The notes under the pieces: generated by a model
The model's database searches: none
Told to the model about the DNA's origin: nothing
What the model saw: only the letters and a program-made list of their open reading frames with translations
NCBI GenBank assembly: GCA_037039685.1
Contig: JAWNGF010000009.1
Location: forward strand, 1,922,001-1,986,000
DNA: 64,000 bases
From: Ceratobasidium sp. AG-K
Lineage: Eukaryota > Basidiomycota > Agaricomycetes > Cantharellales > Ceratobasidiaceae
Reading direction: 5' to 3'
Shown: one piece after another, positions 11,424-22,892 of the stretch
Layout of the letters: every line of letters begins with the position of its first letter
Numbering within the stretch: the stretch's first letter is position 1
Position numbers and translations under genes: made by a program

Positions 11424-12649
11424 TTAGAAAGTGAGCTTGGCGCCAGCTTTGGAGTTGACCGATGACTTGACCGAGCTGGTTGCGGTGAGTGTGTAGGAAT
11501 AACCCACGGAACTCCAGGAGGCTAGGGGAAAGGCATAGATTTAGCGTGTGATACCGAATAGAGAGAAAAATACATACTAGTAGCAGCGGTGTTGCTGGAA
11601 CCACCGAAGTCGTTGCCACTAGCATTAGCATAACCGCCGTCGGTGCTGTAAAGCGGCTTGCTAACGCTCTCGAAGACGTTGTTCTGAACCAACAACTCGG
11701 CACCGACACGGGTATTGATGCCATCGTTGTTGCCCACGAAGCTACAAGACAGGGCTGGTGAGAAACTATTCGTCATAAAAATTGTATGTCAACCCACTAG
11801 TTGTTGAAGATATGGCCGTGGCCGAAACGGAACGAAGGAGTGCGCGAGTTCAGATTCTGCCACTTGTTGAAAGCGTAGGTGACTTGGATAGCCTTGTCCT
11901 CGCTCTCGTTGCTGTCGGAGTGGCCGACAAGCGAGCCCTTCCAGTGGTCATGGAGGTACGAGTTAGTAACCGACGTAGCATAGACACCGTGAGTGATGTC
12001 GAGGAGACCGTCGTAGTAGTCCTTGTCGTGGTCCTTGTCAGACCAGAGCTCAACCGAGTCGATCCAGATGCGGTTGGCAGCCTGGACGCCGATGTGGTCA
12101 CCAGCGCTGGCAAGGACCTTGTTGATCTGAGCGTGGGTCAGCAGGTGAATATGCTTGGCGACAGGGACAAAGAAGTACCTTCAGGTTACGAACGATGACA
12201 TTAGAGACATCAATGACACGAAGTCCCACGCCAGTAAGGGCTGCAAATTAGCCGTGGCTCGTTAGGTCACGCCTTAGTGCACAGAAGAGTGAAAACGATA
12301 CGCACTGGCACCGGACTTTCCAAGGAGGGAAGTGTTGGCCCCAACTTTGATTACTTCGTTACCAGTGATGGTGCCAGAGACAATGACAACCTTGGCAGTA
12401 TTGCCTGACACTGCGCTCTTGAGGGCAGAGAGGGATGTTACAGTGACAGCAGAAGCAGAGCCTCCGCCAGTTGTGCTACCCAGAATTCGATAAGAACGAG
12501 GTGAGGGCTAAATCACAATACACTCACCCGCCGCTAAGTGTAGCGTAGCCAACGCTGGCCTTTTCATTGGTGGCTGCGCGCTTTTCAACGATGGGGTTGG
12601 CGGAGACGGCGCCGATGAAGGCAAGTACTAAAGCAGAGGTGAATTTCAT
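11424..12649 (-). CDS. Pectate lyase, PL1 family (copy 4)
   Basis: Minus strand, ATG at 12649 to TAA at 11424-11426. It has the six-exon layout of copy 1, a signal peptide and an EKR dibasic site, then TNEKASVGYATL, IWIDS, DGLLDI, SRTPSFRFGHGHIFNN and a C-terminal SVKS block followed by AGAKLTF. Its exon 4 (about 11799-12127) differs from exon 4 of copy 1 at only about four silent positions over about 329 bp. Exons 1 and 5 differ at roughly 15-20 percent of sites and the introns are unrelated. That pattern points to gene conversion rather than a recent whole-gene duplication. Confidence 0.92.
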
Positions 12650-13833
12650 GGTGAGTCCGGGGAGGTGAGGGATTCAAGTAACTAGAGAGCGAAAAGATCA
12701 AGTGTTGGGAGGACTGCGCTGGGGACCTGTGTCTACAGGTTTCCGGCTTAAATGCACGGCGAGGCCTACAGTTAAGGCTACTAAGCCAGAAATCAAGGAT
12801 TCAGGCGGTCCGGGTAGTGTTGTCGGACCGTCAAGCATAGGCCATTGGTAAGGCATCATTCGAAGAGGCGGGCCGGTGGCATGGTATGAGTTAGGTGAAC
12901 TCAAACGTCAGAGAACGCAGAGCTCGCGTGTCCAGTAACATGACGCTTCTGGGAGTTCTCCTGTGTGGAATCATTAGCCTGAAATGCTTCATTTACTCCC
13001 ACTTCGGAAAAATAAGTCCTGCCGAGTGACAGATCCTATTCGGTGATGCCATACGAGTAGAAAGGACGAACGACACAACAGAGCTAGTTGAGCCATTAGT
13101 TCGCCTATAATTAGCTGTAACGGAGAGGCCAAGCGCATAAGAGACATGTACGCATGAGGAGTTCTGAAAGAACGGAGTAACTCGGGTAACACGTCAGTCG
13201 AGGCATCAAGTGACCACATTGCCAAGTTACTTTTAACGTGGCCAACGAAGAACTCCCTGTGGTCACCCTAGAAGCAGGAATCCGAGTCGCATGACTCTTG
13301 TCATGATCAAAAGAGGACATGTCAACTATCACAGTATGCTTGAGTTCCAGTGAGAGATAATTCAGCTGTGAGCAGAGTCGACACTATTAGCGGCCCGCGA
13401 TCGGGCCTGTACGAGGATCCTGGGAGTTTTGAGTCGGCCAACTCATCAGATGCATACAGTACTCGGCGCTAGTAATTCAGCTCGTTGGCAAGGGCAAAGT
13501 AGACCAGGTGTATTTGCACCCGGCGGAATAATCTGATGATGTGATTTAGCGGTAGTGTGTCCTTGTTTGGATCGCACTCGCAATTACACCCTGGCTGAGT
13601 GGTGCCAGGCTGGTCCGAGAACTTAAGCCTGACGTTGGATTTTGGAGCGCCTGGAGTTTGTGCGAATTTTTTAATGCTAGATAATGCTCGTTTTCAATAT
13701 ATACACCACTAAATTTGCGTTCGCTCAATGTGCATTCGGTCCTCTTTCCGTTCACCAAACATAAACTCAAACACAATATTCTTCGGTCTATCAGCTTCCT
13801 AAGTAGAGCATACACAGCGAACCTATATGCACG
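12650..13833. other. Intergenic, no supported gene
   Basis: Promoter region of pectate lyase 4 and the 3' flank of the GH3 gene. Open frames such as 13546-13815 (minus) lack domain support. Confidence 0.5.
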
Positions 13834-16800
13834 CTAAGCAAGCGCCTTACAACCACTCAAAGGACTTGGCCAGAGTAATCCTCCCCTCAACCGCTCGTCC
13901 ACGCTGCTTGTGCTGACAATAACATCAAAATCACCCTCCTCTGCGACCCATCGCCCCTCCCCATCTCGGCCATCGACTCCCGCCCAATCGTCAAAGTAGG
14001 AAAACGCATACTTATCGAGTGAAACTGTGATCGTCTCGGTTGATCCTGGCTGAAGTAGTGCTGTCTTTGCGAAGCTCTTGAGCTCTTTCACGGGTCGATC
14101 GAGTCGTGAAGAAATGTCTTGTATATAGACTTGACTAGATATCAAATTAGCGGGCTAGGGGACATAAGAATGAGAATACCTACACAACCTCTCGACCTGG
14201 CACCTGCCCCACATTTTTCACTGTCACGCTGACTTGAACTTGAGTCTCGACGCTTGGCGTGCCGCCAATTTTCAAGTCTGAGTACTCGAATTGTGTATAT
14301 CTAAGGCATAAATCAAACAGTGTAAGTCGAGGTTAGTAGACATACTAAGAAGGACGCACGAGAGCCCGTGCCCAAAGGGGAAAAGCACGTCTTTGCTGAA
14401 TCTCTCATAGTGTCGATAACCGACAAACACGCCTTCCGCTAGCGTTCTCTCAGCCTACATGCGGGACGACCGAATTGAATAAAACACTTACCATAATGTA
14501 CCTTTCCATTCTGACCAGGAAAGTTCAAGTACGATGGCGCATCTTCATCTCTCTACATTCGGCGACCCGTAAGCCTTTCACCCCACATTGCATATGCATT
14601 ACATGCCTTGGGGAATGTTAGTGGCAACTTGGAACTTGGGTTCACCCGGCCAAACAGTACGTCCGCAAGTCCATTTCCAGCCTCTCCACCGGCGTAAAAG
14701 GACTGCAGGATCGTGTGCGCTGATGTAGCCCATGGCATAGAAACGGGTGTGCCACTGATTACAACGACGACTGTGCGTGGATTAGATTGTATCACCGAGG
14801 AAATGAGTTGGTTTGTCGCGCCAGGTAGGGACATGTTGGCTCGATCATGGCCTTCGGATTCCCAGTCTACGTGTAAATTATGAGCATCAGCTAGGTCACA
14901 AAGATTGCTTAACCTGCCGTTATTCAACCCAACGATGACAATGGCAGCATCTGCCACCTTTGCAGTCGCGACCGCATTCTGAATCCCTTCATCGGTCGAA
15001 AATGACGGACCAGCACCAAAGCGACATCCACCGTGGCTAACAAGGAAGTTTGCGTCTGGAGATAAAAGTCCTCGCTCATAGGCAACATGTGAACTTGCGA
15101 ATTGAAGTTGAAGTGTGACCGGAGTATTAGCTTTTAGGCCAACAGTGGCAGATACTTCGGTGCTGCCTGTACCTAGGAATGCAGCTGAAATAAACATGTC
15201 AGAGGAGAACTTAGCTCATGGAAAGTCAATCGTACTTCCAGGGGCAGGTTTCGTCGAATTATCAATTATCTTCTTTCCATCAAGGTATAAATCGACTAGG
15301 CCATCCGACGCAACCCCGAACTCATACTGTAAATTTGATGTTACTATCACGCCCAACACCTCTAGATGAGGTTGACGTACCTTTCCAGAAAACTCTGGGG
15401 TGTACACTGCAGTAATCGTTGCCCAACACTTCCGGTCCAAACCCTGTCCCACTCTATGGTCAGCACGACTGGAATCACTAGGGACACATACACACCTCTG
15501 GCAGATTATCCATGAACCACATTACTGAATGCGTCCCATGGGTATACCCTACTCTCTTCGTTCCCGGGTTCTTGAGGGGGTCCTCATGGAACCAATCAAT
15601 GTCAAACCCAGGTTTCCCATCTTTGGTCTTCAGTTGCTTGACGCCAAGCACTGGTGTAGATTTATGGACCTGCGCTCCGATGACGTGTGTAACTTTAACG
15701 TCAAATTCAGCGAGAGATGCGTGGATGCCCTCGAGTGCCGTAGTGTGTTTGTATGGGCGAAGATTTGCAGATCCACCGCCTGAAAATACCGGCGCGTCGG
15801 CATTGGGGCCAATTACGGCGATCGACTTGAGCTTCGAAGGATCAAGAGGTAAAATCGAATTATCGTTCTTAAGGAGCACATTGGCGGCCTAACGAACGAG
15901 CATAAGAATGAACTGGACCCAATTATCTAATTCACTTACGCCCGCACCCTCACGCAACAATCCGACAATTTCCTCGGTGGGGTTACCATTTTCGTCAGCA
16001 TTTTCGGGGATGCCTGATGCCGCAACTTTATTGATAAGTTTCAAGACCTGTATCCATAAACAATATCACCAATGCCCCGCTGATGAATAGACGACGACCA
16101 ACCTGCCGTACCCGATCGTCTATCTCAGGCACTCGTACCTTCTGCGTGATCACGCCACGCTGCAAAGCATCCCCACGGAATACCGGGGGTCCCTGTCCTA
16201 AATTGTCACTAGTGCTCTGTCCGGAGGGATAAGTGATGCGAACCGGCATTTCCAGATCTAAGCCGGCTTTGAGTGATGCATCGACGGACGATGTCCCGAA
16301 CCTGATCGAAGGCTGAGCCAACTATTCAGCAAAAATGAAACGAGAATACGCACCAGTCGGACATGACCATTCCATCCCAACCCCATTGCTTTCGTAAAAT
16401 CGTATCCAGTAAACTGAGAAATTTCGTCATTAGCTGGAGATCCAGACAGAATTAAACCACCCACTACTTGTTCTCCGAGGCATGCACACCTAGAACAATA
16501 ATCGTATAATGATTCCGAAGTGAGAAATTTTCCGTACGTACCATTCACTCGGTTGTATGCGGTCATAACAGCCCATGCTGGGCTCTCGGTATCACGACAT
16601 GCGATTTCAAATGGTCGAAGATAGATCTCCCTGAGCGCTCGAGTAGATACCTCCGCTATACAAGGCATCTATTAGATATGATAGCTGTCCATATTGACTC
16701 GGATTCCACTTACAGGAAATTGACATGCGCTCAAACTCCGAATCATTCGCAACAAAATGCTTGATAGTTGCTGCAACACCTTCAGACTGGAGGCCTTTGA

Positions 16801-17445
16801 TAAAAGCGCGGGCCAAATGACCAGAGAGCAGGGGGTCTTCGGAATATGATTCGAAGCCACGACCGCCCAGAGGCGAACGCTGAATATTGACCGTTGGACC
16901 GAGTAGAACGTGGGCTCCTAATTCCAAGCTGTGGCGTCATTAAGTTATCGAATTATGGGGGGTGGACCATACCTTTATCTTTACAATCTAGGGCAATAGT
17001 CTTGCCGACTTTCTGTATGTAATCAGCGTCCCAGGATGAAGCGAGACCGGTAGCCGCAGGGAAACAGGCGGCTGGGACACCTTCAAAAACTAAACCCAAG
17101 GCATCAATAATAACGTTTGGATTTACAAACAACCGTGACTTGCATTTGGTGCCCCGAGCCCCATTTGGCCCATCCGTAAGCTACCAACAGATAATCGTAT
17201 TAAGAGGTCAGCACGGAGTACCATACTAAAATTCTTACCCTTATCGCAGGTACTCCCAAGCGTTCGACTGCATAGGTATGCCACTGAGTTCAACAACGGA
17301 TAAGTACCAGTATTTCTTCCAATGTGTCCCTATACAGGTACCGACTCACCCATCCCACACCAGCCAGTAGCTTCGATTTCTCTGATAATGAAAGCTCAGA
17401 GACAACTTTCTCTATGTCCAGGGGGTTAAAATGACGAGGAGCCAT
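13834..17445 (-). CDS. Beta-glucosidase, GH3 with PA14 insert
   Basis: Hydrolyses terminal beta-D-glucose from oligosaccharides such as cellobiose. Minus strand, about 840 aa after removal of roughly ten or more introns. I chose the ATG at 17445 because [20 protein letters not shown] matches the usual N-terminus of this subfamily. Domains in order are the GH3 N-terminal barrel ([28 protein letters not shown]), the nucleophile motif MVMSDW with its Asp codon at 16356-16358, the (alpha/beta) sandwich ([20 protein letters not shown]), a PA14 domain (about 15200-15450, [17 protein letters not shown]), and the fibronectin-III-like C-terminus ([18 protein letters not shown] region). An intron (16302-16353) splits the Trp codon just after the nucleophile. 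There is no clear signal peptide, as in the PA14-containing group of fungal beta-glucosidases, so it may be intracellular. Confidence 0.88.
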
Positions 17446-18393
17446 GGAGATCAAGGTATGGCTTTCAGGTGACCGCAACGGTAGGTTATGTACTGCCAGC
17501 AAAACGCCGGTGGGATCATCAAGTTCCTCACGATCTGGTCATGTGGGTTGTATTCGGCTATAGCCTTCACGAGCTACCCTGAGTCCTCAATTCTAGGGCA
17601 ATAAATCAAAGCACTTTGGTTGGATCAACCAAGAAGGTCCAACGAAGTCGTGAACCAACTCGTAACAAAGCAGTTCGCTCTACCCCAATTTTGAAGGTGA
17701 ACTGGTTTTAACTTGCGTTTATTTGGCAACATGGCACGCGTCCGATATCGCGTACGGTAGAACCCGTAGGAGTGAGTTGCGTTTGAGCATCGTTGGTTGG
17801 CGCGACTGGGGCTTACCAAAGTTTGGTAACATTCACCGCCCAGTAAATTGACTAATTATCCGAGCCGTGAGTCCAACATTGTAAACGCCGGGAGCAGTAC
17901 TGTAGAGAAATGAGGGGCATTCATACACGACCAATTTACCAACACACATCATTCCCAGTTGCACTCTATCTCCCCTTTAGTCACTGTGCCCGAACGGCGT
18001 TTTAGTGTTCTTATTAACCGAGCGACTGGCATAAAATTAAAATAAAACACCGGTATCTTGAAAGCATCGCGCCCTTGGAATCGTGAATGAAGTTAAGAGA
18101 ACATATCAGAATGTCACGTGTATCGCCTAGTCCAGGTAACCGGTAACGATCGAGTTGGCATTGATGGGTAAGGACGATACACAAAGTATTCATTGCGGCA
18201 AACAGGATCGGCAGCTTAATATGTAACTGAGACCATCTGTTTGAAAGGACTATGGTGTGAAATGCGAGCTGTGTGTGCGTGTGCTAAATGTTTCTTGCTT
18301 TTTCGTGGCCAGCAGGCAAACGCAATTGCGAGGGTAGAATGGGGAAAGTATTCATATCAATCTCATGAAACAAGCCAGAGTGTACTACATCAG
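17446..18393. other. Intergenic, no supported gene
   Basis: Upstream region of the GH3 gene and downstream region of the small membrane protein gene. I see no coding signal or repeat. Confidence 0.45.
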
Positions 18394-18965
18394 TTAATCA
18401 GACCCCTCAACGTGGTGGAAAGATGTCGCCAAACTCGGGGAACGGGAACGACGCGATGGGCCGGCAGATGATGCTTGCTGCCCTGGCTGAATTCGTGCCT
18501 GTCCAGCCTCTGATCGTCGCTCGCCGAGAGTCTGTACGCGAGTCGTACGATCAGAGCTGTATCGATGACTGGGCTTAACTCTGGGACTAACCTGTTTTAG
18601 TCCGTCTATGATCCTCATTGCTGCGTCTAATGTTGCGTCCGCCACATCCAGGGCCTACGAAGCAAATCAAGCACGTTAAGCCTATTCTTACCCCACTAGA
18701 AGGGTAATAAACATACCGCCTCGCTAGTCTCCGTATTCACCTGCAGCGGCCTTAATTGCTCCCGAGCTCGAGTACCCTGGGATGGACAACTAGGGCACTC
18801 AGGGAGCACTCGTTTCTCCTTGCCACCCCGGCCCCAGATATTATGCCGCTCTCGAACTTTTAGATAGACAGTAGCCGCAACACCACCGATCAGGAACCAG
18901 AAAAGTCGAGAGCTTCCGCCCTGACTGTTGCTTGTAAACGCAAAACTGTAGTGGTGGTACGGCAT
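18394..18965 (-). CDS. Small single-pass membrane protein, family member 1
   Basis: Two exons, 18965-18717 and 18654-18394, joined across a 62-bp GT-AG intron, give 169 aa. The N-terminus is short and aromatic (MPYHHYSFAF). One membrane segment of the form RLFWFLIGGVAATVYLKV is followed by basic residues. A distal helix contains VADATLDAAMRIIDGLK, and the tail is Arg/Ser-rich. The same plan occurs in the gene at 33730-34233 (RLIWFGLGGLTAYWFIQA, then ADSSLDSVMNSVLALK). The function is unknown. The topology suggests a small membrane-anchored protein with a cytosolic C-terminal helix. A TATATAAA motif lies about 90 bp upstream. Confidence 0.6.
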
Positions 18966-19494
18966 TCCGGTTTGCACGAACGTATGAATGGCCAGGGTTT
19001 CAACGAAGGTAGGGTAAGAGGAGTGTTTTCTCCTCCGAAGGGTTACTCATGGTTTATATATGCTGGTTAAAGGTGGAACTGTTGCGGTTTCGGCCACTTG
19101 ACGCGTCAGCCCGGACTGACGACCGGCCGCAGACTGGATCAAATGATTATGTAACACCACCTGGTGCTGACACGTTCCCTCGGCTGCGCAATCCCGCCGA
19201 AGGTGACGCAAGATGCGCCGGGCGCTCTGGACACAAAGAATTATCTAGGCACACAGGCACCGGGGAGTTGGGAGGAAAACACGGGTTGTTATTAGGATCT
19301 CTAGGCATCGCACTGTGACTAGGAGACAATATTTTCACATGAAAACCGTGCTTCGGCACTAAGTGACATTACGTTAGTGTGAGTTAATTCCCGTCAAGCC
19401 CAAACGACTCACTCTAAACCATTGAAAGAAGGAAATACCTCAAGGCTCTGGGCCAAACCTAATGCGATTAGTCGTACACTACGGAGAGAATCAG
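18966..19494. other. Intergenic
   Basis: Promoter of the small membrane protein gene (minus-sense TATATAAACC near 19052-19061) and the 3' flank of EMC6. No further gene was seen. Confidence 0.5.
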
Positions 19495-19911
19495 TTAGCG
19501 AGCGGAGCGTGTCGCAGCATCAAAGAACGCCATACCGTGAACAATACCTGTATATGGCGGTGAGGCTCGAACCAAAATGAGAGAAATAAACGGCATACCA
19601 TAAAACAGTGTCCATAGCAGAACAAACGAGAATATGTTCTCCTGGCCAGGATTGATCAAGTCCGCCCATCCTCCAGCAATATACTTCTTTATCGAACCAC
19701 CCTTGCATTTTGTAGTCACAGTAATTCCCGCCGTAGCAAACAGGGAAACGGCAAACAACAGGAACCCATAAAAGTTGGTAAGACCCAGGATACCAGCGAC
19801 TGCGCCGACAAAGCAGGATGAGATAAATTTGATGTTGCTTAGTACTAGCGCGTTGTGCTGCGCGTTTTGAGGAAATATACGCTGAGCTTTGAGTTCGGCC
19901 GGATTCGACAT
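19495..19911 (-). CDS. EMC6: ER membrane complex subunit 6
   Basis: EMC6 is a core transmembrane subunit of the ER membrane protein complex that inserts membrane proteins. Minus strand exons 19911-19599 and 19547-19495, with a 51-bp intron between them, give 121 aa, the normal size. After splicing, the third membrane segment reads FVLLWTLFYGIVHG, matching the family's LFWTFLYGMVHVY-like end. Without splicing the frame would carry an unlike insertion, which supports the intron. Earlier motifs are SCFVGAVAGILGLTNFYGFLL (helix 1) and a second hydrophobic helix, TAGITVTTKC. An in-frame ATG at 19929 is an alternative start. It is divergent from HOM2 with 191 bp between the start codons. Confidence 0.82.
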   Translation of the reverse strand: MSNPAELKAQRIFPQNAQHNALVLSNIKFISSCFVGAVAGILGLTNFYGFLLFAVSLFATAGITVTTKCKGGSIKKYIAGGWADLINPGQENIFSFVLLWTLFYGMPFISLILVRASPPYTGIVHGMAFFDAATRSAR

Positions 19912-20102
19912 CGTGGCAGTTGACAACAACGATGAATGTCACGTGCGATGCTCCCACGCGCTTCAGTCCGAAGATGCCAATTCATTTTCGTGCGATCTGG
20001 GCCGACGACGACCGATTCTGACTCCACAAGTGACTCGAGGGAGCCTAGCTTTCTATAAATCTGCGGTCTTCTAGATCTCGCTTTCTCATAGACTCGCACC
20101 AA
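19912..20102. promoter_or_regulatory. Bidirectional promoter EMC6 / HOM2
   Basis: Only 191 bp separate the two divergent start codons, so both genes must share or overlap promoter sequence. The interval contains CACGTG-like (TCACGTGCGA) and TGACTC motifs. TGACTC is the core of the Gcn4/CpcA site known to control amino-acid genes such as HOM2. That link is inference from the motif alone. Confidence 0.55.
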
Positions 20103-21256
20103 ATGTCATCACAAAAGCCTGTAAACGTCGGGATTCTCGGTGCTACTGGAACAGTTGGGCAGCGCTTTATCCTGCTACTCTCCACACATCCGTTTTTCAA
20201 AATCCATGCACTGGGCGCTTCTTCTCGGTCTGCAGGCCAGTCATACGCCCAGGCTGTAAGGTGGAAACAGTCTTTTCCGATCCCCGAAGCCGTGCGCAAC
20301 GTGGTAGTTCAAGAATGCAAGCCCGAAGGCGCCTTTAAAGAATGCGGAGTGGTATTTTCTGGACTTGACGCAGACGTCGCGGGGGACATTGGTAAGTCGG
20401 CAACCCAAATCCAACACTCAAGAATTTGACCCTTTGGACAGAACTTGCATTTAGAGCGGCCGAGTTAGCTGTATTTTCCAACTCAAAGAACCATCGGCGA
20501 GATCCTGTCGTACCTCTCATCGTCCCTCTCGTGAATACATCACATCTCTCCATCATTCCCCACCAACAGTCGCTACAATCCCCTCCACTCAAAAAGGGCT
20601 TCATCGTGACCAATGCCAACTGCTCGACCACTGGCCTGGTTATTCCGCTTGCAGCCCTCGAAGCATCCTTTGGTCCACTAGAAATCGTCCAAGTCACAAC
20701 GCTTCAGGCTATCTCGGGGGCCGGATACCCTGGCGTGCCCTCGCTTGATATCTTGGACAACGTAGTCCCCTATATCGGTGGCGAGGAAGAAAAGATGGAG
20801 TGGGAGACGGGGAAAATCCTCGGCGGAGTATCTGACGATGCGAGGTCGTTTGACCATCACGCGGCACACCCACTTACAGTTTCAGCAACATGCTTCCGCG
20901 TACCGGTTCTCGATGGTCACTCCGAGTCAGTTTCGGTTCGCTTTCACCGCCGTCCACCGCCTTCTCCAGAAGAGGTGGTAGCTGCTCTCAGGGCGTACGA
21001 GAGTGAACCTCAAAGGCTTGGATGTCCATCTGCCCCTCGTCAGGCTATCTTCGTTCACGATGAACCCGACCGACCACAGCCTCGCCTAGACCGAGACTTT
21101 CAACGCGGAGCGGGAGTGAATGTGGGGCGGGTGCGCAAGTGTCCGGTGTTGGACATCAAGTTCGTTGCATTGGCAAACAATGTTTGTATTGGGGCTGCGA
21201 CCAGTAGCATCATCAATGCTGAGTACGCCGTGGCCAAGGGTGTGATCACGGCATAG
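20103..21256 (+). CDS. HOM2: Aspartate-semialdehyde dehydrogenase
   Basis: Reduces beta-aspartyl phosphate to aspartate semialdehyde with NADPH, the shared step to threonine, methionine and isoleucine in fungi. Exons 20103-20391 and 20442-21256 give 367 aa, the family length. The N-terminal Rossmann motif is GILGATGTVGQRF. The catalytic Cys is in NANCSTTGLVIPLAALE, and the substrate-binding block SGAGYPGVPSLDILDN follows. The C-terminal region contains NVGRVRKCPVLDIKFVALAN. The intron is 50 bp. No lesion was seen. The pathway is absent from animals and the fungal enzyme is a studied antifungal target. Confidence 0.95.
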
Positions 21257-22162
21257 TTGGGCTGGGTGAGTCAATACTAGGTCATTAGAGGCATGACTAA
21301 TTCGGGCCTGAGTAGTATCGCTTATAAAATGAAAAATACAAATTTTACCTGTTACATATGCTTCAAGTAGTAAAACTGGTCAACTGACACGGTCACCGCA
21401 TCTTTTGGGGGTAGCAGGTACGCAGGAAAGCTGTGAGCGTGATTTGTAGATCCTTATCCAGGGGGAACCAGCCAAGTGGATGTTCCTCACTCTGAGAAAC
21501 AAGCAACTTCTGGAGAACGCTAGACTACGCCTACCATATTCGATAGACCGATCATTTGCTCCGCTGATGATAAGATCTCTACGTACCTGCCGGACCTCGC
21601 CTATGCCCCGATTAGTATTACACATACCGGGCGCAGCAGGTACTAAGATAGGGAAAGGAGGGGCTTTTTGCGTCTCGTCTTACGCTCGTAAGATTTTCCT
21701 GATCACCAATAGAGTAATATATGGGCGATTTCACAGAAACGGACTCCTAGTGCGAGTCTAATTCTTCCACGCATCTATCATATATTGTATCTCCCACATC
21801 AGGAAGTTCGCCTAGTGAATATCGATAGAACTAGTACATGAGCGCTCAAGTGCTAGAACCCAAACTGCTTATTGCGGCGGAGGATATTACGCGGAGGGTT
21901 ATTGCAAAGCGTCCAGGCGCTAAGGAAGCAACCCCGATGATCGTCGCCCTCGTGGCCGACCACGTGGGAATGGTCGCGTGGCAGGATCCGAACGAACGGG
22001 ATGCTTTCAGAAGCCCCTGTCCTACGCCCCTCATCCCATGCGAGAACGATGGCATCGCCCTTGATAGGTTACCTGCATTTTTGGATTTTCTGCGCCTATA
22101 TATACAGATCGTGTAGTAAACTGCGGGCAAGATAATATCATCCGCCCGTAGCCCTTGCAGCT
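21257..22162. other. Intergenic
   Basis: 3' flank of HOM2 and promoter of the DUF6593-like gene. Open frames at 21480-21761 and 21838-22116 have no support. Confidence 0.45.
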
Positions 22163-22892
22163 ATGATGTCTACTGCTCCAACGTTCACCGTACTATTTGG
22201 TGAGGAACCCGCTTTGTACCTCGCCACATGTATAATGACAGAGCACTACCTAGATTCAAAGGGTGATCTGTTTGATAACGAATTCGTTGATGGGGAGGGG
22301 CGAGTACTGTGAGCACTAGGAATTCGTATATCGCTATGCAATATATTGACTGGATGCCAGGTATAAACTAGAAACGCTACAAAAACAGCCGCGTGTGACT
22401 CAGCTTACACGCACGACTGAGCGACTCGCCCTCCATCCTACCGAACCATGGCGAGCGACGATGCATTTTGGAAGTGCGGGTGATTTGGGACACTTGGAAC
22501 TCGGCGATTACCCTGTATCACCTATGGGCAGCTATGTCAAGAGAAAAGGCAGTGCAGCGGGGAAGTGAGTACTAGGAAAACATGTTGGCGGGCATCATCT
22601 CAACGGAATCAAGGTCCAGGTACTTTGTTGCAGTTGATGGACATGAGTATCAATGGAGGCCCGGTTCCCGACGACTCGAGGTCCGTCAGCACGCATTCAC
22701 TCATTTTTATCTGAAGCTAACCCAAGTCCTTAGTGTTACGATAAGAATGACCGACTCATTGCCCTGTATGAATGGCTCCTCGACGGTCCCAATTATGCTC
22801 GATTTGAAATCAAAATCGGGGGCTGGCATATCTTGTCAGAGCTTATCACTACACTTTTGCTTAATCGCTACGCCATTCGCTATGAACTCTGA
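22163..22892 (+). CDS. DUF6593-like protein
   Basis: Four exons are read as 22163-22308, 22361-22564, 22614-22680 and 22734-22892. All three introns are 49-53 bp with GT-AG ends and the phases are consistent, giving 191 aa. No single frame exceeds about 110 codons, so the gene is hard to see unspliced. The spliced protein begins MMSTAPTFTVLFGEEPAL. It contains an YLDSKGDLFDN-type strand, a middle DGHEYQWRPGSRRLE block, then YDKNDRLIALYEWL and a hydrophobic end ILSELITTLLLNRYAIRYEL. This order (Y-x-W motif, Asp-rich turn, aliphatic C-terminal helix) resembles basidiomycete DUF6593 proteins. The molecular function is unknown. Alternative start: the ATG at 22166. Confidence 0.6.

Noticed and set aside
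18540..18600. A 35-bp intron inside the small membrane protein gene at 18394-18965
   Set aside because: Too short for this genome's introns and removal would bring in an immediate stop; the open frame reads through.
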